Assembly (NCBI GenBank): GCA_019614645.1 | Contig: JABWDB010000019.1 | Span: forward strand, 1,596,501-1,660,500 | Origin: Stratiolaelaps scimitus | Lineage: Eukaryota; Arthropoda; Arachnida; Mesostigmata; Laelapidae | Direction of reading: 5' to 3' | DNA: 64,000 bases | Shown: in pieces, positions 24,986 through 37,089 of the stretch | How the letters are laid out: every line of letters begins with the position of its first letter | Numbering within the stretch: the stretch's first letter is position 1 | Notes under the pieces: generated by a model | The model's database searches: none | What the model was told of the DNA's origin: nothing | The model's input: the letters and a program-made list of their open reading frames with translations, nothing else | Position numbers and translations under genes: made by a program

Positions 24986-25083
24986 CTTTCGAGTTGTATA
25001 GCATCTCTCGTTATCTGTGAATTCTTGCCAGATACGACACGGTTGAACATCAAGCAAACGGTGGCCCCGACATGTTCTTACAA

Positions 25084-25113
25084 TAATACCTAAAGGTTCA
25101 GGACCGAGGACTG
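25084..25113 (+). repeat. 30-base dispersed repeat, copy 1
   Basis: Aligns gap-free to 32619-32648 with 4 differences. The core AAAGGTTCAGGACCGAGG includes a B-box-like GGTTC, so it may be a scrap of a tRNA-derived repeat. Confidence 0.55.
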
Positions 25114-26078
25114 TGCTGGGAGTTGTCAGTCCAAAGGTTGTTAGTACACGGGTTGTGTCTAGGAAAAGCTCTCCATGCACATATTCTGTGCATGCATGTT
25201 GCAGTTAGGGTGAGTGCCCTTCTTTGCCTTTGGCTTTTGTATTCATCCAATTATTCGCTTATATAAATTACTCCGTTGCAGCAAGAAGCACCCAAAGATT
25301 CGCATAAGGATAGTGGAGTACCCGCACGATCGGTGCAGCCTGTCCGAGCAGCTTCATCAGACCCCCTTGAAAATTGATCAGAGATCAGTAAAGCGCACGT
25401 GTCAGACAAACAGGTACCAAAGACGATGCAGCGCCACACCACTCGCACAAGTGTGTGCCGGGCGGAGGACATCTTTCCGCTACTGGAGGTAGGGACCAGT
25501 TCGCTATCTTTGGCTTCGTCCTTAACGAGGTCGTCGTCACCATTTTGCGCACGGTGGTGCCTCCATCACAGGAGAGGCAGTAGGGGGTCTGGCCTGTCTT
25601 GACCCGTCTATTGTCACCTCAAACAGCCGAGGCGGCAAGGCCGATATGTTAGCACCAGTCCTCGAAATTGCATTTGAGAGAGTCCGATAGGGGGCGGAAT
25701 GTAATCAGAGGGAAGACGGAGGGTAACCCACTCGTCCGATTCGATCAGGAGTCGGCAGTCTGCGAGGATCATAGGAATGCTCAAGTGCTATAGAGCAACG
25801 AATAATATATAAATGTATCAGATATCCAATTAGTAAATAGCAGACCTACAACTAGAGGTTGTCAATTTTGAGAGATTGATTAATTGAGCATCGTTGATTA
25901 CGCCTGCTTACACGATTCGTTCTGTTTACATATTCATTTCACATTTATTTAAAGTTAGGAAATGCCGTAGAGGTACCGACTTCACAAGTAAGTGTCTGCT
26001 GATAGTGCGTGGCTCGCACCCACTAAAATCCATAGTCCTTCTCTTAGATTTAACCCTAGCCCACTAGGTCCAACTCTT

Positions 26079-26129
26079 TTCGGGCCAACTCCCAGCCAAG
26101 ATTTAACGTCTACAGAATTGCTTTTTGAA
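26079..26129 (-). mobile_element. SINE-like repeat, family B, copy 3 (3' fragment)
   Basis: The plus strand reads CGGGCCAACTCCCAGCCAAG then ATTTAACGTCTACAG, which matches the tail end of family B copy 2 at 63702-63735 in the same orientation. The tRNA-like part is missing. At the point where it should continue to the right, the family A head begins (26139). Confidence 0.55.
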
Positions 26130-26138
26130 TTATTTTCT

Positions 26139-26270
26139 TAAAGGGGCGTTGGCATGCTAATGCATGTCAATATCGTGACCGCCCCCTCTTCTGGAACTGT
26201 TGACAATGTTCAACAGGACCGCCCTTCCCGGTACCGCTTAGGACATTCCTTCAGTTAGAGTGGTGAGATC
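26139..26270 (+). mobile_element. SINE-like repeat, family A, copy 3 (head and start of tRNA part)
   Basis: It starts TTAAAGGGGCGTTGGCATGC and carries both head inverted repeats: TGGCATGC with GCATGTCA (26150-26169, one mismatch) and CTGTTGA with TCAACAG (26197-26216). It then has CCCTTCCCGGTACCGCTTAG as in copy 1. The tRNA-like part decays quickly after about 26250. The two hairpins keep their stems even though the loops and the sequence between them differ from copy 1. Confidence 0.75.
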
Positions 26271-26395
26271 TGCACAGGCCCAGCGACGAGCACCACTCAT
26301 CCCTCTTGCCGCATGGATTTGACGTGGTTAGCCAACTCTCAGCTGCTTCCCTTCTCTCTCATCCCAGACTTCCTCTCTAGGACCTCTGTCAGCTT

Positions 26396-26431
26396 CCCGT
26401 CCGTAAACGATTACTGCGGTCAATGGGGTGT
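26396..26431 (+). repeat. 36-base direct repeat, copy 1
   Basis: Aligns gap-free to 26746-26781 with 6 differences. The core is ACTGCGGTCAATGGGGTGT. The intervening 350 bases are not obviously duplicated. Confidence 0.55.
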
Positions 26432-26745
26432 TTGTAGAAAGCCCATGTATGTAAACATGCAGTATTTATGACGCATACAGCGGGTGTACGGTGCCGCCCT
26501 TTCTGTACAGTGGTAGCTGTGCCGAAGACCACATTAGTTGCCACTATTACTTTTCAGATCTTCTTGCGTAGAAACTGCCCATGCGTTTTGCAAGGTGAGG
26601 TAAACCATCTCTTGCAAGCTTTATTGGTTAGTTGATTAGGTCTAGGGTGCCGATTATGCAGATCACATTGGCAGCGTGGGCACCCTTTCGTCTAATGGGG
26701 CAATACATTTACTATATCATGTCGGTATATATCGAAATTATATTC

Positions 26746-26781
26746 CCCGTACGTTGACGACTACTGTGGTCAATAGGGTGT
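26746..26781 (+). repeat. 36-base direct repeat, copy 2
   Basis: Partner of 26396-26431, same strand, core ACTGTGGTCAATAGGGTGT. Confidence 0.55.
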
Positions 26782-27000
26782 CATTATCTATCTTAGAGGT
26801 GACTCTTTAGGCTGACTGGCTAGACTCAAGCTAAAGCTTGGTTCATTCCGAGGCGTGCGAACGTACCGTGTGATATAGTACGTACATCTAAATACCTAGG
26901 GTGTGCTTGAATCGATGCTCATCTCAGGCCTCTTCTCGCACCCCCTCACGACTGTTGCTTAGGCATACTGCTTGTGCTCTTATTTTGTTTGCGAACGCTC

Positions 27001-28600
27001 GCAGAAGCAGCACATCACGATCCAACGAACAAGTACTGATAAAAAAAAAAACGACGACGATGGCCGCGACTTACTCAGCAAGAGCAGTAGAAGCGGCAGC
27101 AGCAACAACGGCACATGGGGGCCCTTTATGTCAGGGCGGGTGGGGAATGGGCCTGTTAATATATTCGTTCCCATAGGTTTGTAATAGCTGCAAAAAACGA
27201 GTGCTCGTCGGCCCCGTGGGCTCGGGAGGCATTGGGACTTCGTATTATAAGTAGGCTCCTCTGAATCCACAAGGAGTCGGAGGTCTGGCACCTGAGGTTC
27301 GCTGAGGCTAGCCTCAATATGGGACTACTACACGGCGTCCTCGAACGGCACAACAGGCGGTTCAAACGAGGAACCGCAAGTGGACACCACGGACGAAGAG
27401 GCGAGGATGCCGAATCTTAACATGAAGAAATTTGTAGAGTTATGTTTCTCCTCATTAGAATAACGCCCGGTGCCTGCGATACCATGTCTCGGCTTGATAG
27501 GCTGTTGGCCGTCTCGCATCGCAGAGGCTCGGTGGAGTCGTAAAAATAAATATTGGTTTTTCGTGAATCGGCCGGCTGCTATCGGTCGCCGGACTGCCGG
27601 GCCTGAGTTCGACACAAAGTTTCTGGTCGCTTCTCGCTCACTGGCTCGTTCGTTCGTTGGTTCGCGGTATAGTCATACCGGGGCGGAATGTGCGCGGTTC
27701 TCGTTGTCTGCTTTCAACCAGCCAGCCAACCAACCAGGCAGTCAGGCTAAGCCAAGCCACGGAGAAGAAGAAGAAGAATCGGAAACGTACAATCAGGCTA
27801 ACTTGAGTCCAGCAGGCCGGATTCAGTTCAGGGTTTCTAGCGGAAGCAGCTCCGGTGTGTACTGCTAAGCGGGGCAGCCTGAAGCAGCGATCCAATCCGC
27901 TCCTCAATCCCCGCTTGCCTTTCCCGGCCCTGCCGAATCCACGCACTGTTTTCTCTGGATGTACCAAGTGGAATCGATTTCCCATGGTGGCGCAGAGGCA
28001 GCGGCAGCAGCGAGGAAGCACGCCTAGCCCTGGTTGTATCCGACACCGCCACCGCCCGCGCCAGCTCTGGCTCGCTCCTCTAACTCATATCAGACGACTG
28101 TGTGTGCAGCCCGCACTCACCCATGAGGCTGAGGTGATATCTAGCAAGTTGGGTATCTGCTGCCTGTCCGTATGTGTGAGGACTCAACGCGTCTATCCTC
28201 CGGGGCTCAGCTTCGCCGTGGCGGTATGCTGGCTCCGCATTGCCTATGGAGCCACACAAGCAGTCCGGCCTCAGGTCCCACCAAAATCCGGCCCCTCGTT
28301 CCACGCCGACCTCCCCCTGCCATCGGGGTTGCTATTGCAAACCTAAGTGCTTTACGCTATCCCTGGCTCGCCCCGCCATTGCAGCAAGATCAATTAATCC
28401 GAGTATGGCTTAGCTGGCCAGCGGAAGGCCCAGGAGCGAAAGGCAAGCAGAATATTTTTCTATTGCAGGCAGATCGCCGGTGGGGAACAGTACGAGGCGT
28501 ATATGATAGATGCCGTAGGGTACTGACGATCGGGCAACACAGGGAGACGAGTCCGTAGAACTCGTTGCTTCGAACCGTCAACTACCACCATCACCGTTTT
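27001..28600. other. GC-rich gene-free block
   Basis: No supported gene. Frames up to 163 codons (27855-28346 plus) overlap others on both strands and show no recognisable domain. A GTTC/GGTT run lies near 27645-27662. No mobile-element motif was seen. Confidence 0.55.
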
Positions 28601-28618
28601 GGATGAACACTCTTCTCT

Positions 28619-28666
28619 TATATATATATATATATATATATATATACTATACTGTATATATATATA
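28619..28666. repeat. (TA)n microsatellite, two parts
   Basis: Alternating TA at about 28619-28646 and again at 28655-28666, separated by a short CTATACTG-like break. Confidence 0.95.
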
Positions 28667-29213
28667 CAGATGACATCAAAGGTGCATAAGCGTTCAACTT
28701 TTTGTACCAAAGACCTCATTTTAGAGTCATTGTACACGCAAAAGATTACGCTTCAAGACGAAAAACCGAGTTGTTGCAATTTGAGCTCAGTCAAGATATA
28801 AGAAACCAACCTCCGCCTATATGTTGTTCGGTCTATGTATTTCTAGATTTACCATTATGTCTATCGAGGATATCGGGATCATTGTCGATTCGATGTCACT
28901 TGTATAGGACGCGCAAAACTAAGGAGCTCCCACACCACGTATTGATTTTATGCATTTCATAATATTTTGACACAGATTGTTTAAATTCAATAGCTAGGTT
29001 TACAAGTTCTGTCACATTCGGTTGTGTGCCACAGGTTGTAGTAAAGATCTATCTTAACTATGTTTAAGAAATCATTTTCCGTTTGTTTAAGATTATCTTC
29101 AAAAGGCCGATTGCGGCGACCCAGGTCTGTTTATAAGGTACTAGCCGAACTTTCTCGCCCTCTAAAAAAAAGAAAACTTATAATAAACCACCCAAATGTA
29201 TAGGTGCAAGTTG

Positions 29214-29233
29214 TATATATATATATATATATA
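29214..29233. repeat. (TA)n microsatellite
   Basis: An uninterrupted alternating TA tract of about 20 bases. Confidence 0.95.
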
Positions 29234-29434
29234 CTGTATCCAATTTCCGTTTATAAAATAAACGCGTATTTTCTATTACTTGACCAGCTCAGCAAATCGG
29301 TTAAGGCTTTGTAGAGCGCTCACCTAGGAGAGTTGCTGCCGGCGCCCGTAACGCGAACCAGCTATGACAATGCAGTCCCGCAAGCCTTGTTCAGTAGCAC
29401 ATGCAGCGAGTATAAGAAGGACATATGAACGGCC

Positions 29435-29440
29435 ATATAT

Positions 29441-29487
<47 letters not shown>
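29435..29487. repeat. (TA)n microsatellite, longest in the window
   Basis: An alternating AT tract of about 53 bases with two ACAT interruptions near its left end. Confidence 0.95.
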
Positions 29488-29488
<1 letters not shown>

Positions 29489-31847
29489 TTATTTACACTT
29501 TTGTGCTTATACAGAAGGGGTGACATTTCGAAAGTGTGTCAGGGACTTGAGTGCAGCCCTAAGTTGGGCCCAGTTGGGGATGAGCGATCCTCTCTCTAAG
29601 ATCTTATGCCTAAGGAAGGTGCGACAAGCTGAACTGGGTCGGGCTGGGACGTCGCCCTCGGAGCGCATCTTCTCATCAAGTGTTCCTCTTCTTCTCCTCT
29701 TGGTGACGACAGCAGTGACTGCATCTACTGACTATGTACACAATGGCGTGTACCTACTATGCTTGGCGCGAGTCTGCTGCCTGGCTTTAATATGATGCCA
29801 CACGGCCGCCTATGCCGTCACCTTGTTCAGGCCTGTTGTGACTTGACTGCCTCAAGCAGAGCAAGCCAGGTTGAAATCTCGTCACAGATTCATATATATA
29901 TATATTATACAAACATATGTTCCCTTACGTACACGAACTTCCCCCTCTTCGTAGTCGCTGTTTCCCGTAGCGAATTGGCGAACAGACTGAAACGTCGGCC
30001 GGTAAAGATTTAAATCCCATGCGAACGTTGTCTGCATCCATGTGCATAGGAACTGCGCTGTATATTAATTGCTGTAATTGTGTCATCTTCATCTGTCCTC
30101 CGCGAACGCAACAGACAGCCGCATCAGCCTCAGCAGACTGCGACCGAGAAGGTGGTGGTTTAATGGATAATGAGCAAATTAGTGCACACCGTTGTATATT
30201 TAGAGATTGAGATGATGATTTGCGACGGGTGACAAGTGGGAGTAAGCGTTGTCACACATTTTTTATATTAATAGAGAATCCGGAGTGTTTTAATTTTTAG
30301 TGTCGGCGGTTATAGAGGGTTCTCATTCATGCTGTACCTCTTGCGAATGCTGCACGTATTGGCTTCTACCCTAGCAATGAACAGTAGCCTTCATTTGTTG
30401 GTGAGACAACCTTTCGTAAGTGCTTCCAGCATCCAATCAATAGCGAACACATCAAGTGGAATTCATCTAGACAATATGTCTTAATATTTATTCACAATAT
30501 TGCCGGATTGCTGTATGACCTTGATGGGCCACGTCACACGTATGAGATAAGCATTTACGCTGAGTATACACGCTTGCTTCGACATGTTACAAATTGAAGG
30601 TGGTCAGAGGTGTGTTCCATTCAACGTTTCAAAGCTGGCCACAGCTGGAGCGGCAGTAATCTCTTTGGAAAAGAATCACCCGTAATGGTGCTCTGGTTGC
30701 TGTTCACCGTTGACGAGATTCGACGAGAATGCGTGATCAAACTACAGACGAATACGTTACGATATAGCATTTAATCTTTATAGGACGCTCATCTATCGTT
30801 CATTTATGGCCCGGAAAAGTATCATAGTGAAACTGCTGTATGAGAAGATATTTCATTGCCTCTTCATAATCATTTTAAGTGACGTAGATTTTTTAATGCA
30901 CGAATGCCCTGCTCATTATTGTTATTATTATGATTATTATCATTCTGACCGATTACGTAACAGGATAATATTATATTTTGATTAGGTTTGGAACGTTTCG
31001 AGTTAAGCTTTCATTCCGCTGGCTAAAAACAGCGGAACGTTCCGTTCGCGAGTTCCAATTCGAATGAATTCCCTCTATAATTACTGCTGCACAAGAGCAG
31101 CAATACTTCGTATCTGTGTTTCGTTCATCGTCTTATTTTTCCAATATACACTAGGTCGGGGTCCGAGCGTACCGTTGGTGCCAATTGAGGTGATCCACCA
31201 AACGCACCGCTAGCTGTAACCCTGCCCTCTGCGAACCCCAGCCATCTGTTTTTGTTGAGTGGGTAAGACTCGATTGGGCGGCGTATGGGGGGGTATTACG
31301 AACTTCGCCCGTTGGAGCCTGCCCGGTGCTCAGTGGACACTATTTGCTTTTACGCCTGCGGCTGCTGTTGGTGTTAAGGGTACCCCACGACGTAGATAGG
31401 GTGGGGTGGCACGGGAGGGACATAGCTCCTGGTGCTGCCACTGCCGCTGCCAGGGCCCGATGTAATTAGCCGGAGCTTAGACAACTCCAAGAAGCAGGAG
31501 GACGACAAGGAGCACGGCGACGGCATACGATGGAATAGCATAAGAAACACGTCCGAACGGGAGACGCGAAGGAGGCGAGCAAAGGAGAGAGAGAGGAAGA
31601 GAGAGAGAGATAAAAAGAATAGAGTCCGGGTGGACGGCGCTCCGTAGGTATGGGGGTTAATGCGGAAACATCAGACACACTTGCGCAGGCTAAGGGCTTG
31701 TCGGAGGTGAGTGGTCTCATAAAGCGCAAAGGGTCTCGGCGCTACAAGAACGAGATGCAGAGGAAAAGAACTCGCTGGCTGGACAAGAAAACGCTAGCAG
31801 GGTGGGTATATAACTTGGCCTCGCTTCGATATAGAGCCGCTCGTAGG

Positions 31848-31867
31848 TATATATATATATATATATT
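31848..31867. repeat. (TA)n microsatellite
   Basis: An uninterrupted alternating AT tract of about 20 bases. Confidence 0.95.
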
Positions 31868-32618
31868 TAAGTGATCCGCAACCCTCGTGAATAACATGAG
31901 CATATGATACACCGACCGAGACTTCGGTGGACATCCCCGGTGGAAGCTGCGACGTTGTTGAGCAATAATAACAACTCAAATGCGAACGCCGCGGTGAAGT
32001 CGAGTGGTCGACTTAGAGTGGTTTGACCTGAATAACGGACAGTCGAAGGGTGACGAGGAGGAGCAATGGGGCGTCTGCATACCTTTTTCGATTACTAGAT
32101 ACCTCATTCTTAGTACAGTACTATTTGCAACTTGAATATAATTTAGTACACCGTAGAAGCTAGATAATTGTATGTTTGTTGCTTGATGAGAGGTTGGTTG
32201 GCGGAAGAGGAGTGCATTAGCATGGGCCCACTATCGGCCAAGACCGGTGGACGTTTAACGTTCTGTGCGAGCTGTAGTTGGCTGTTGCTTGTTGTAAAGG
32301 GGCTACTCGAAGCGTCCCGTCTGCTGACCTCTACTATAATAGATATAGCTATCACCATGGTAGACTCATCATTAACGTCGGTAGTCGGTAGCTACCCTTT
32401 GCCTTATGCCAGTAGCGTGGGGGGGGGAGGGGCGCAGCTAGAACAGCACTTTGCCTGTTGCTCTCGATGATTCTTGGTTAGCAGCGCCAGTTCGTTAGCA
32501 ATGGACCAAACAGTTGCAGCAATCTAAGCTGTGTAAACTATGTTCGAGCAACGGGGATGCTCTAACGACAGACAGACATGTTAGGGTTGGTGGCGTCATT
32601 CTAGGTTGAGCGTGGTCG

Positions 32619-32648
32619 TAATACCCAAAGGTTCAGAGCCGAGGTCTG
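32619..32648 (+). repeat. 30-base dispersed repeat, copy 2
   Basis: Partner of 25084-25113, same strand, 4 differences in 30. The core is AAAGGTTCAGAGCCGAGG. Confidence 0.55.
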
Positions 32649-32710
32649 CCACATACATGCGGGGGGACAACTAAGAGTCACCTCAAATACTGTAGGTTGA
32701 GTAATGGGTC

Positions 32711-32785
32711 AAGCGGGATGGCGTGGGCTTTCGCCGGGAGCCTGGAAGCCTCGAAGGATATCCGGCTCGAATCCCGTATCGTTTG
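32711..32785 (+). repeat. tRNA-like repeat, single copy
   Basis: An A-box-like GGCGTGGGCTTTCGCC region is followed about 45 bases later by a good B box, CCGGCTCGAATCCCG (about 32762-32776). The box spacing is close to that of a tRNA. The stems between the boxes are weak and the T loop is imperfect, so I call it a tRNA-derived repeat or pseudogene. Confidence 0.4.
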
Positions 32786-33626
32786 AAGTAACACCAAGGT
32801 ATTATAGTATCTAGAATAGTTCTGAAGCATAGCTCAAGTGACAAGGCCTCCAGGGTCAAATGTGTAATAATTAAAAAAAAAAACGAAGAGTTGAGCAACG
32901 CAGAGCGCCACACACGACGCTACAACTTCCGACTTCCTCCACCTACGGTCATGACAGCAGGGGAGGCGGCCACGACGATGGTGGTTCAACGACGCTGTTC
33001 GTGATGATGATTGAAGGCATTCACATGTCAGGCAGCAATACAGCGGCGGAGGCGGCGGCTGCGCAGTACACCATTGCGCTATACTCAGCCAGCCTCTAAC
33101 TCTAGCTACTATTCAGACAACGAATAAATGCATAAAATAACTGCTTGCCAACTCCACTTGCGACCACGGCCGCGCGGCCGGCGTCGCTGCAGCCGGTACC
33201 ACTGCGAGTCAGCAGGATGAATTAATGAATGGTGAATAAGAGAATGAATGACGGATAGCAGGAAAGAAGAGAAATGGCTGAGTCCGAACGGACGTGAATA
33301 GATAGATGCGAAATGCTGCTGCTGCCCCTATACCCCTTCCACCAGCGTTCGGCTTCCTCTGACTGAGATAGATAAATAAATGAACGCTGGGTCGGTCGGA
33401 TGCCCGCTCGCTCGGTGTGAAGAAGGAAACATATGCCCGGAAAGACACAAGGGGGTGGGCCATGCACTGGCTATGCTCGTCTATCTCTCTGTCTAGCTAT
33501 CTGTCGGGGGATGTCGGGCAACGGCAGGGCTTGTTCGTTCGCTTGCTTGGCATTGCCGTGTTGCGGGGTTAGCGTGGTAGCGCCTCTCATATAGCGAGCA
33601 TTTAAGTGTTTGTATGCAATTTGGCT

Positions 33627-33650
33627 TGTGTGTGTGTGTGTGTGTGTGTG
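33627..33650. repeat. (TG)n microsatellite
   Basis: An uninterrupted TG dinucleotide tract of about 24 bases, with further GTGTG just after it. Confidence 0.95.
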
Positions 33651-33720
33651 GAACTTGTGTGTGCGGTGTTGGCCGAGTGACATCATGGGTTTGGTAAGGT
33701 CAAAGTAAGGTGTTGTCTGG

Positions 33721-36690
33721 TAGTAGTGGCACAGAGGGCATTCGAGAATATTGATCTAATTTTTTCGCCTTCTGTACGTACACTTTGATTAACTAGAAGC
33801 TCGAAGATAGGGCTCAGGTTATATGGGGATCTCGCGATGTTGTAACTTGCGGCGCTCAGCTAGCTCAAACCAAAGGGACGCATGATTCTATATAGCACAC
33901 TTAAATCAAGGGAAGTAAACGAACGCGATAGAGGGAGATGTAGAGAGAGAGAGAGAGAATGCCATTCACTAAGGGGGTCTGCAACAACTTTCAGATGGAT
34001 TGTCGCCGTTGTTGTCGTCTCATGGCCACGTGTGATTCGATGTCGTTCGCTTCTCCTGGCTGGGTGGGCAGCTCGTAGCCGATGGGCGATGTATAAGACG
34101 TCGGCGGCTGGAAGCGAGCAATGCGCGGAATTGCGTGGATTCATGAAATAAGACGAGCTCCCGACTAACCGACCTACTGACAGCGAATCTTTAACGAAAT
34201 GCACGCCAGATGTACGTGCGACACGAATCTCCGTAGTGCATTTTCCGCCTGCGTCGCCACCACCGCAACCACCGCCACCTATTAGTACTTAGATGGCTAA
34301 CTAGAGAATCACATAACGTTCCCCGGTGGCAGCGGCCACGTCATGGCGGAATGCTGTCGGAGCGCGTCCATGTTCAGTGTACGAGACGATCAGAGCGTAT
34401 GAGATCTCGCTCGCTCGCTGGCGATCCACCGGGTGGCGACGGTCCGGGCCTGGAAACAATTAATCTCGTTGACGTGCCTACGCGGTACACTCCGAGACGC
34501 CATCTCGTTGCGACGACAGAATGCTGTTGTCGTAGATCTAAACGGGACCACGTGCCAAGACAGGCATAAACTGAGCGGACAGAGGGTGGTGTTACAGCAG
34601 TGTTAAACAGTTTAGAACGCGCGGACTGCGTCAAGTGGACGGATCGAGTGTGAACGTCTGCGGGTGTTTGCCGGAAATGGGATTTGCCTTGCCCCTGCAC
34701 TATAATAAGAGTTAGCAGGGGCTCACGGCCCTGAGTTCGAGCAATGACCCCATGGCAGGATGGCTATTAGCTAGTTTGGTGGTGGTTATTCCCAAATTTG
34801 ACACGGAGAGTCGAGCAAATGTCGAAACGAGCGATATTTTTCGAGGACAAGTAGCGATGCATGGGAGAATGGTGCTTTGAGTATTTCAGTGAGTTCACAT
34901 AGCAACGAGTGTGTCCATACAGGACATCTTTTTTTATCTCGGTAGACGGGTTCTAAGAGTATTCGACGAGGTGATAAATATTACATTCGAATGCGAACAA
35001 CTGTGACTAGTTCACTGGGGAAAGTTGAAAAGCTGGAAGGGACGTATTCCGTTACCGGTAGCAGGAACAAAAGAAATTGAGAATATTTAACCTTTCAACA
35101 ACATATGTCCTTCAATTTTCTTCTGCGACATACCCCTACAAGAGGACAAAGCAATAGCGACGACGCAGAAATTTATTGGTGAAGATGTCATGTTGGACGA
35201 ATAGCCTGTAAGTAAAACGACGTTGTCTCTTAATCATAGCTTTTTCGGAAAGCCATGCTAAAATTCAAAACTGTATTTGATACAAGTGTAATAGCTCGAA
35301 CCGCCCGCAACGCACGGACTGTGTGCTGTGTGCTTGCCTCACGCCTAAGCCCGGGATCTTCCTCGAGCCGCCGCATAGTGGGTGACAGTTGTGCGACGCT
35401 AGAAGTGAGGGCGGACCTGCTCACAAGGCCGAATGGCGCAACCAGTGCGGCCCCGCGATACATTCATACGTCATATGTCTTTTGGAAGCTTCGAAATCCA
35501 TGCCCAAGGATCTTGGCCGGGATAGCCGGCAGATTGGGGTGGGGGGCGAGGGGGCGGAATCCCAGGAGAGCCCGCTGTACGGATCGAGTTTCATCAAGGA
35601 AGCTTACGAACGAAGAAGCCGCGTCAACTTTCGCACACATCGAAAACAAATGGTCGTACTGCTCTGCAAGCTATAGACAGGCAGCACAGACGCTAAAGGA
35701 CATCATAAGGCCGCTCCCCCGTTTGCTGCCCTGTTCGACAGTGGACATTTTGTAGGGTCTGTCTGGCTACCTCTCACGACTACGGCTCACGGGACGGCAA
35801 CGTTGCAACGACTGAAAACAGCATTTTACTGCATTTTTTCGCAGCTACGCCCTCCCGGTCACTGGTATAGGCTTCGACAACATCGAACATTTGAAGAGGA
35901 AATATTTTATATCGTGGTATTGAGATCCAGTTAGGAAGGATGATGGTGAGCAGCTTGCGTCGGCTCCTCTGTGTTCGATCTTCGCGTGTATTTTCTTAAG
36001 AAGAAAGGTTACTCGTCTCATTCTTGGGTCGACGCGTAAAGATCGTCCCATTTCAACAACTCGACAGTGACAGGATGGGCGGAGCGGAGCCACGCGTGAG
36101 AAAAGCAGCATCAATGATCCCTGCGCAGGCTATGATTTCGTTGAAGGTCAATATTTGCACCTGCCTCACATAGGACCAGGAAGCTTAACGCAGCATAAAC
36201 CAGCCTGGTACATGTTTTACTTACTGTATGCGCATTAACCTCGTGGTGAAACTCTATAGACTGGGTCGACACAATTTAAGAAGCGCCGTGGGCTGTTGGG
36301 ACACTGTTCTCTGTTTTATCGATGCCGAGAAACCGCTACTCTGTAATCGATTTCTCTTCTAAAAAGCAGAAGAAAGATGCTTTTAGCAGATGTTGAAATA
36401 TCTGTTCGTGTGTTGCAGTTAGCAATGGTATTCATAGTGCGTTTGTACGGATTCGCTTTCAATTGTTGTCTCGATTTATGCGAATCCACTTGGGAAAGTT
36501 GTTAAGTAGACTAAATTTCACGCCAAATGATCAAGCTGTTCGTTGGATACTGTCTTGTTAATGTGTCTATATGAGGTATGGAATGTTACCAGCAAACGTA
36601 ACTAAATAAGGAATTACTATTTCGTCTCGGTAACGGCAGCACAATAGTGCCACGCTAAGTGCAACTGTTGAATTATTTTAACTGCAGTAT
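33721..36690. other. AT-rich to intermediate gene-free stretch
   Basis: No supported gene. A GA-rich tract lies near 33940-33958, a G-rich run (several runs of three or more G) at about 35535-35557, and a weak tRNA-like segment near 34707-34757 with B-box-like GAGTTCGAGCA. A 166-codon frame at 35255-35755 has no recognised domain and overlaps a frame on the same strand and one on the opposite strand. Confidence 0.5.
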
Positions 36691-36699
36691 CGAACATAG

Positions 36700-37089
36700 T
36701 TGTCTCGGGGCCAAGAAATGGGTGAAGAACTACTTCAACAACATACGAGAAACAGGCCAGGGTTGATGCAACTCAAACGTACGCCTATAGAAGTGGGAGT
36801 CTGCACAGACCGGGTGATTTACGTCAGTGCCCCTCGAAGAACGGCAGTGACGGTTCACAGACTAAGATGTGGGATGGCTCTAACTAATAAAACTCTATTG
36901 CACATAAAAGCACGGACGGATGCCTTATGTGAGATGTGTAATGTCTATGATGATGTCGTCCATGTGTTAGAGATATGTAAGACGTTTCAGACACAAAGTG
37001 GGGAATGGTTATATGATGTAAACAAGAACCAGACAAATCGAGCTGAGCTCTGTGGGTCAGGCTCCAATCGAAATTCACCCGACTTCTAG
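36700..37089 (+). mobile_element. LINE fragment: C-terminal zinc-knuckle end of the ORF2-like polyprotein
   Basis: The frame contains VHRLRCGMALTNKTLLHIKA (from about residue 50) followed by CEMCNVYDDVVHVLEIC. The cysteines and histidine form a C-x2-C-x7-H-x4-C pattern. This resembles the last domain of non-LTR retrotransposon polyproteins of the Jockey/R1/I type, where a 'RLR.GH..L' stretch precedes a zinc knuckle after the reverse transcriptase. The endonuclease and reverse-transcriptase parts are not found upstream: stops interrupt the frame just before 36700 and the upstream DNA shows no such motif. The piece is 5'-truncated, as is common for LINE copies, and stops at 37089 after sequence unlike the family. 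It is not functional. Confidence 0.75.

Larger units (their letters stand above)
23551..25750. other. Mixed block: GC-rich part, compound microsatellite, tRNA-like repeat
   Basis: No supported gene. 23551-24300 is GC-rich with overlapping low-complexity frames on both strands (up to 156 codons). The rest is AT-rich to intermediate and holds a compound microsatellite, a tRNA-like repeat and one copy of a 30-base dispersed repeat, all annotated separately. Confidence 0.5.
25751..27000. other. AT-rich to intermediate block with SINE pieces
   Basis: No supported gene. It contains the family B tail fragment joined to a family A head, and two copies of a 36-base direct repeat, annotated separately. 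The remaining sequence shows nothing recognisable. Confidence 0.55.
28601..31150. other. AT-rich block rich in TA arrays
   Basis: No supported gene. Several (TA)n arrays occur (28619-28666, 29214-29233, 29435-29487), with a TTA-rich stretch near 30915-30945. A weak tRNA-like segment at about 29290-29350 has an AGAGCGCTCACCTAGGAG core but no clear B box. Confidence 0.55.
31151..33720. other. Mixed block with purine tract, TA and GT arrays
   Basis: No supported gene. It contains purine-rich DNA near 31570-31612, a (TA)n array at 31848-31867, a G9-A-G4 run at 32419-32432, a tRNA-like repeat near 32711-32785, and a (TG)n array at 33627-33650. Reading frames are about 100 codons or less. Confidence 0.55.
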
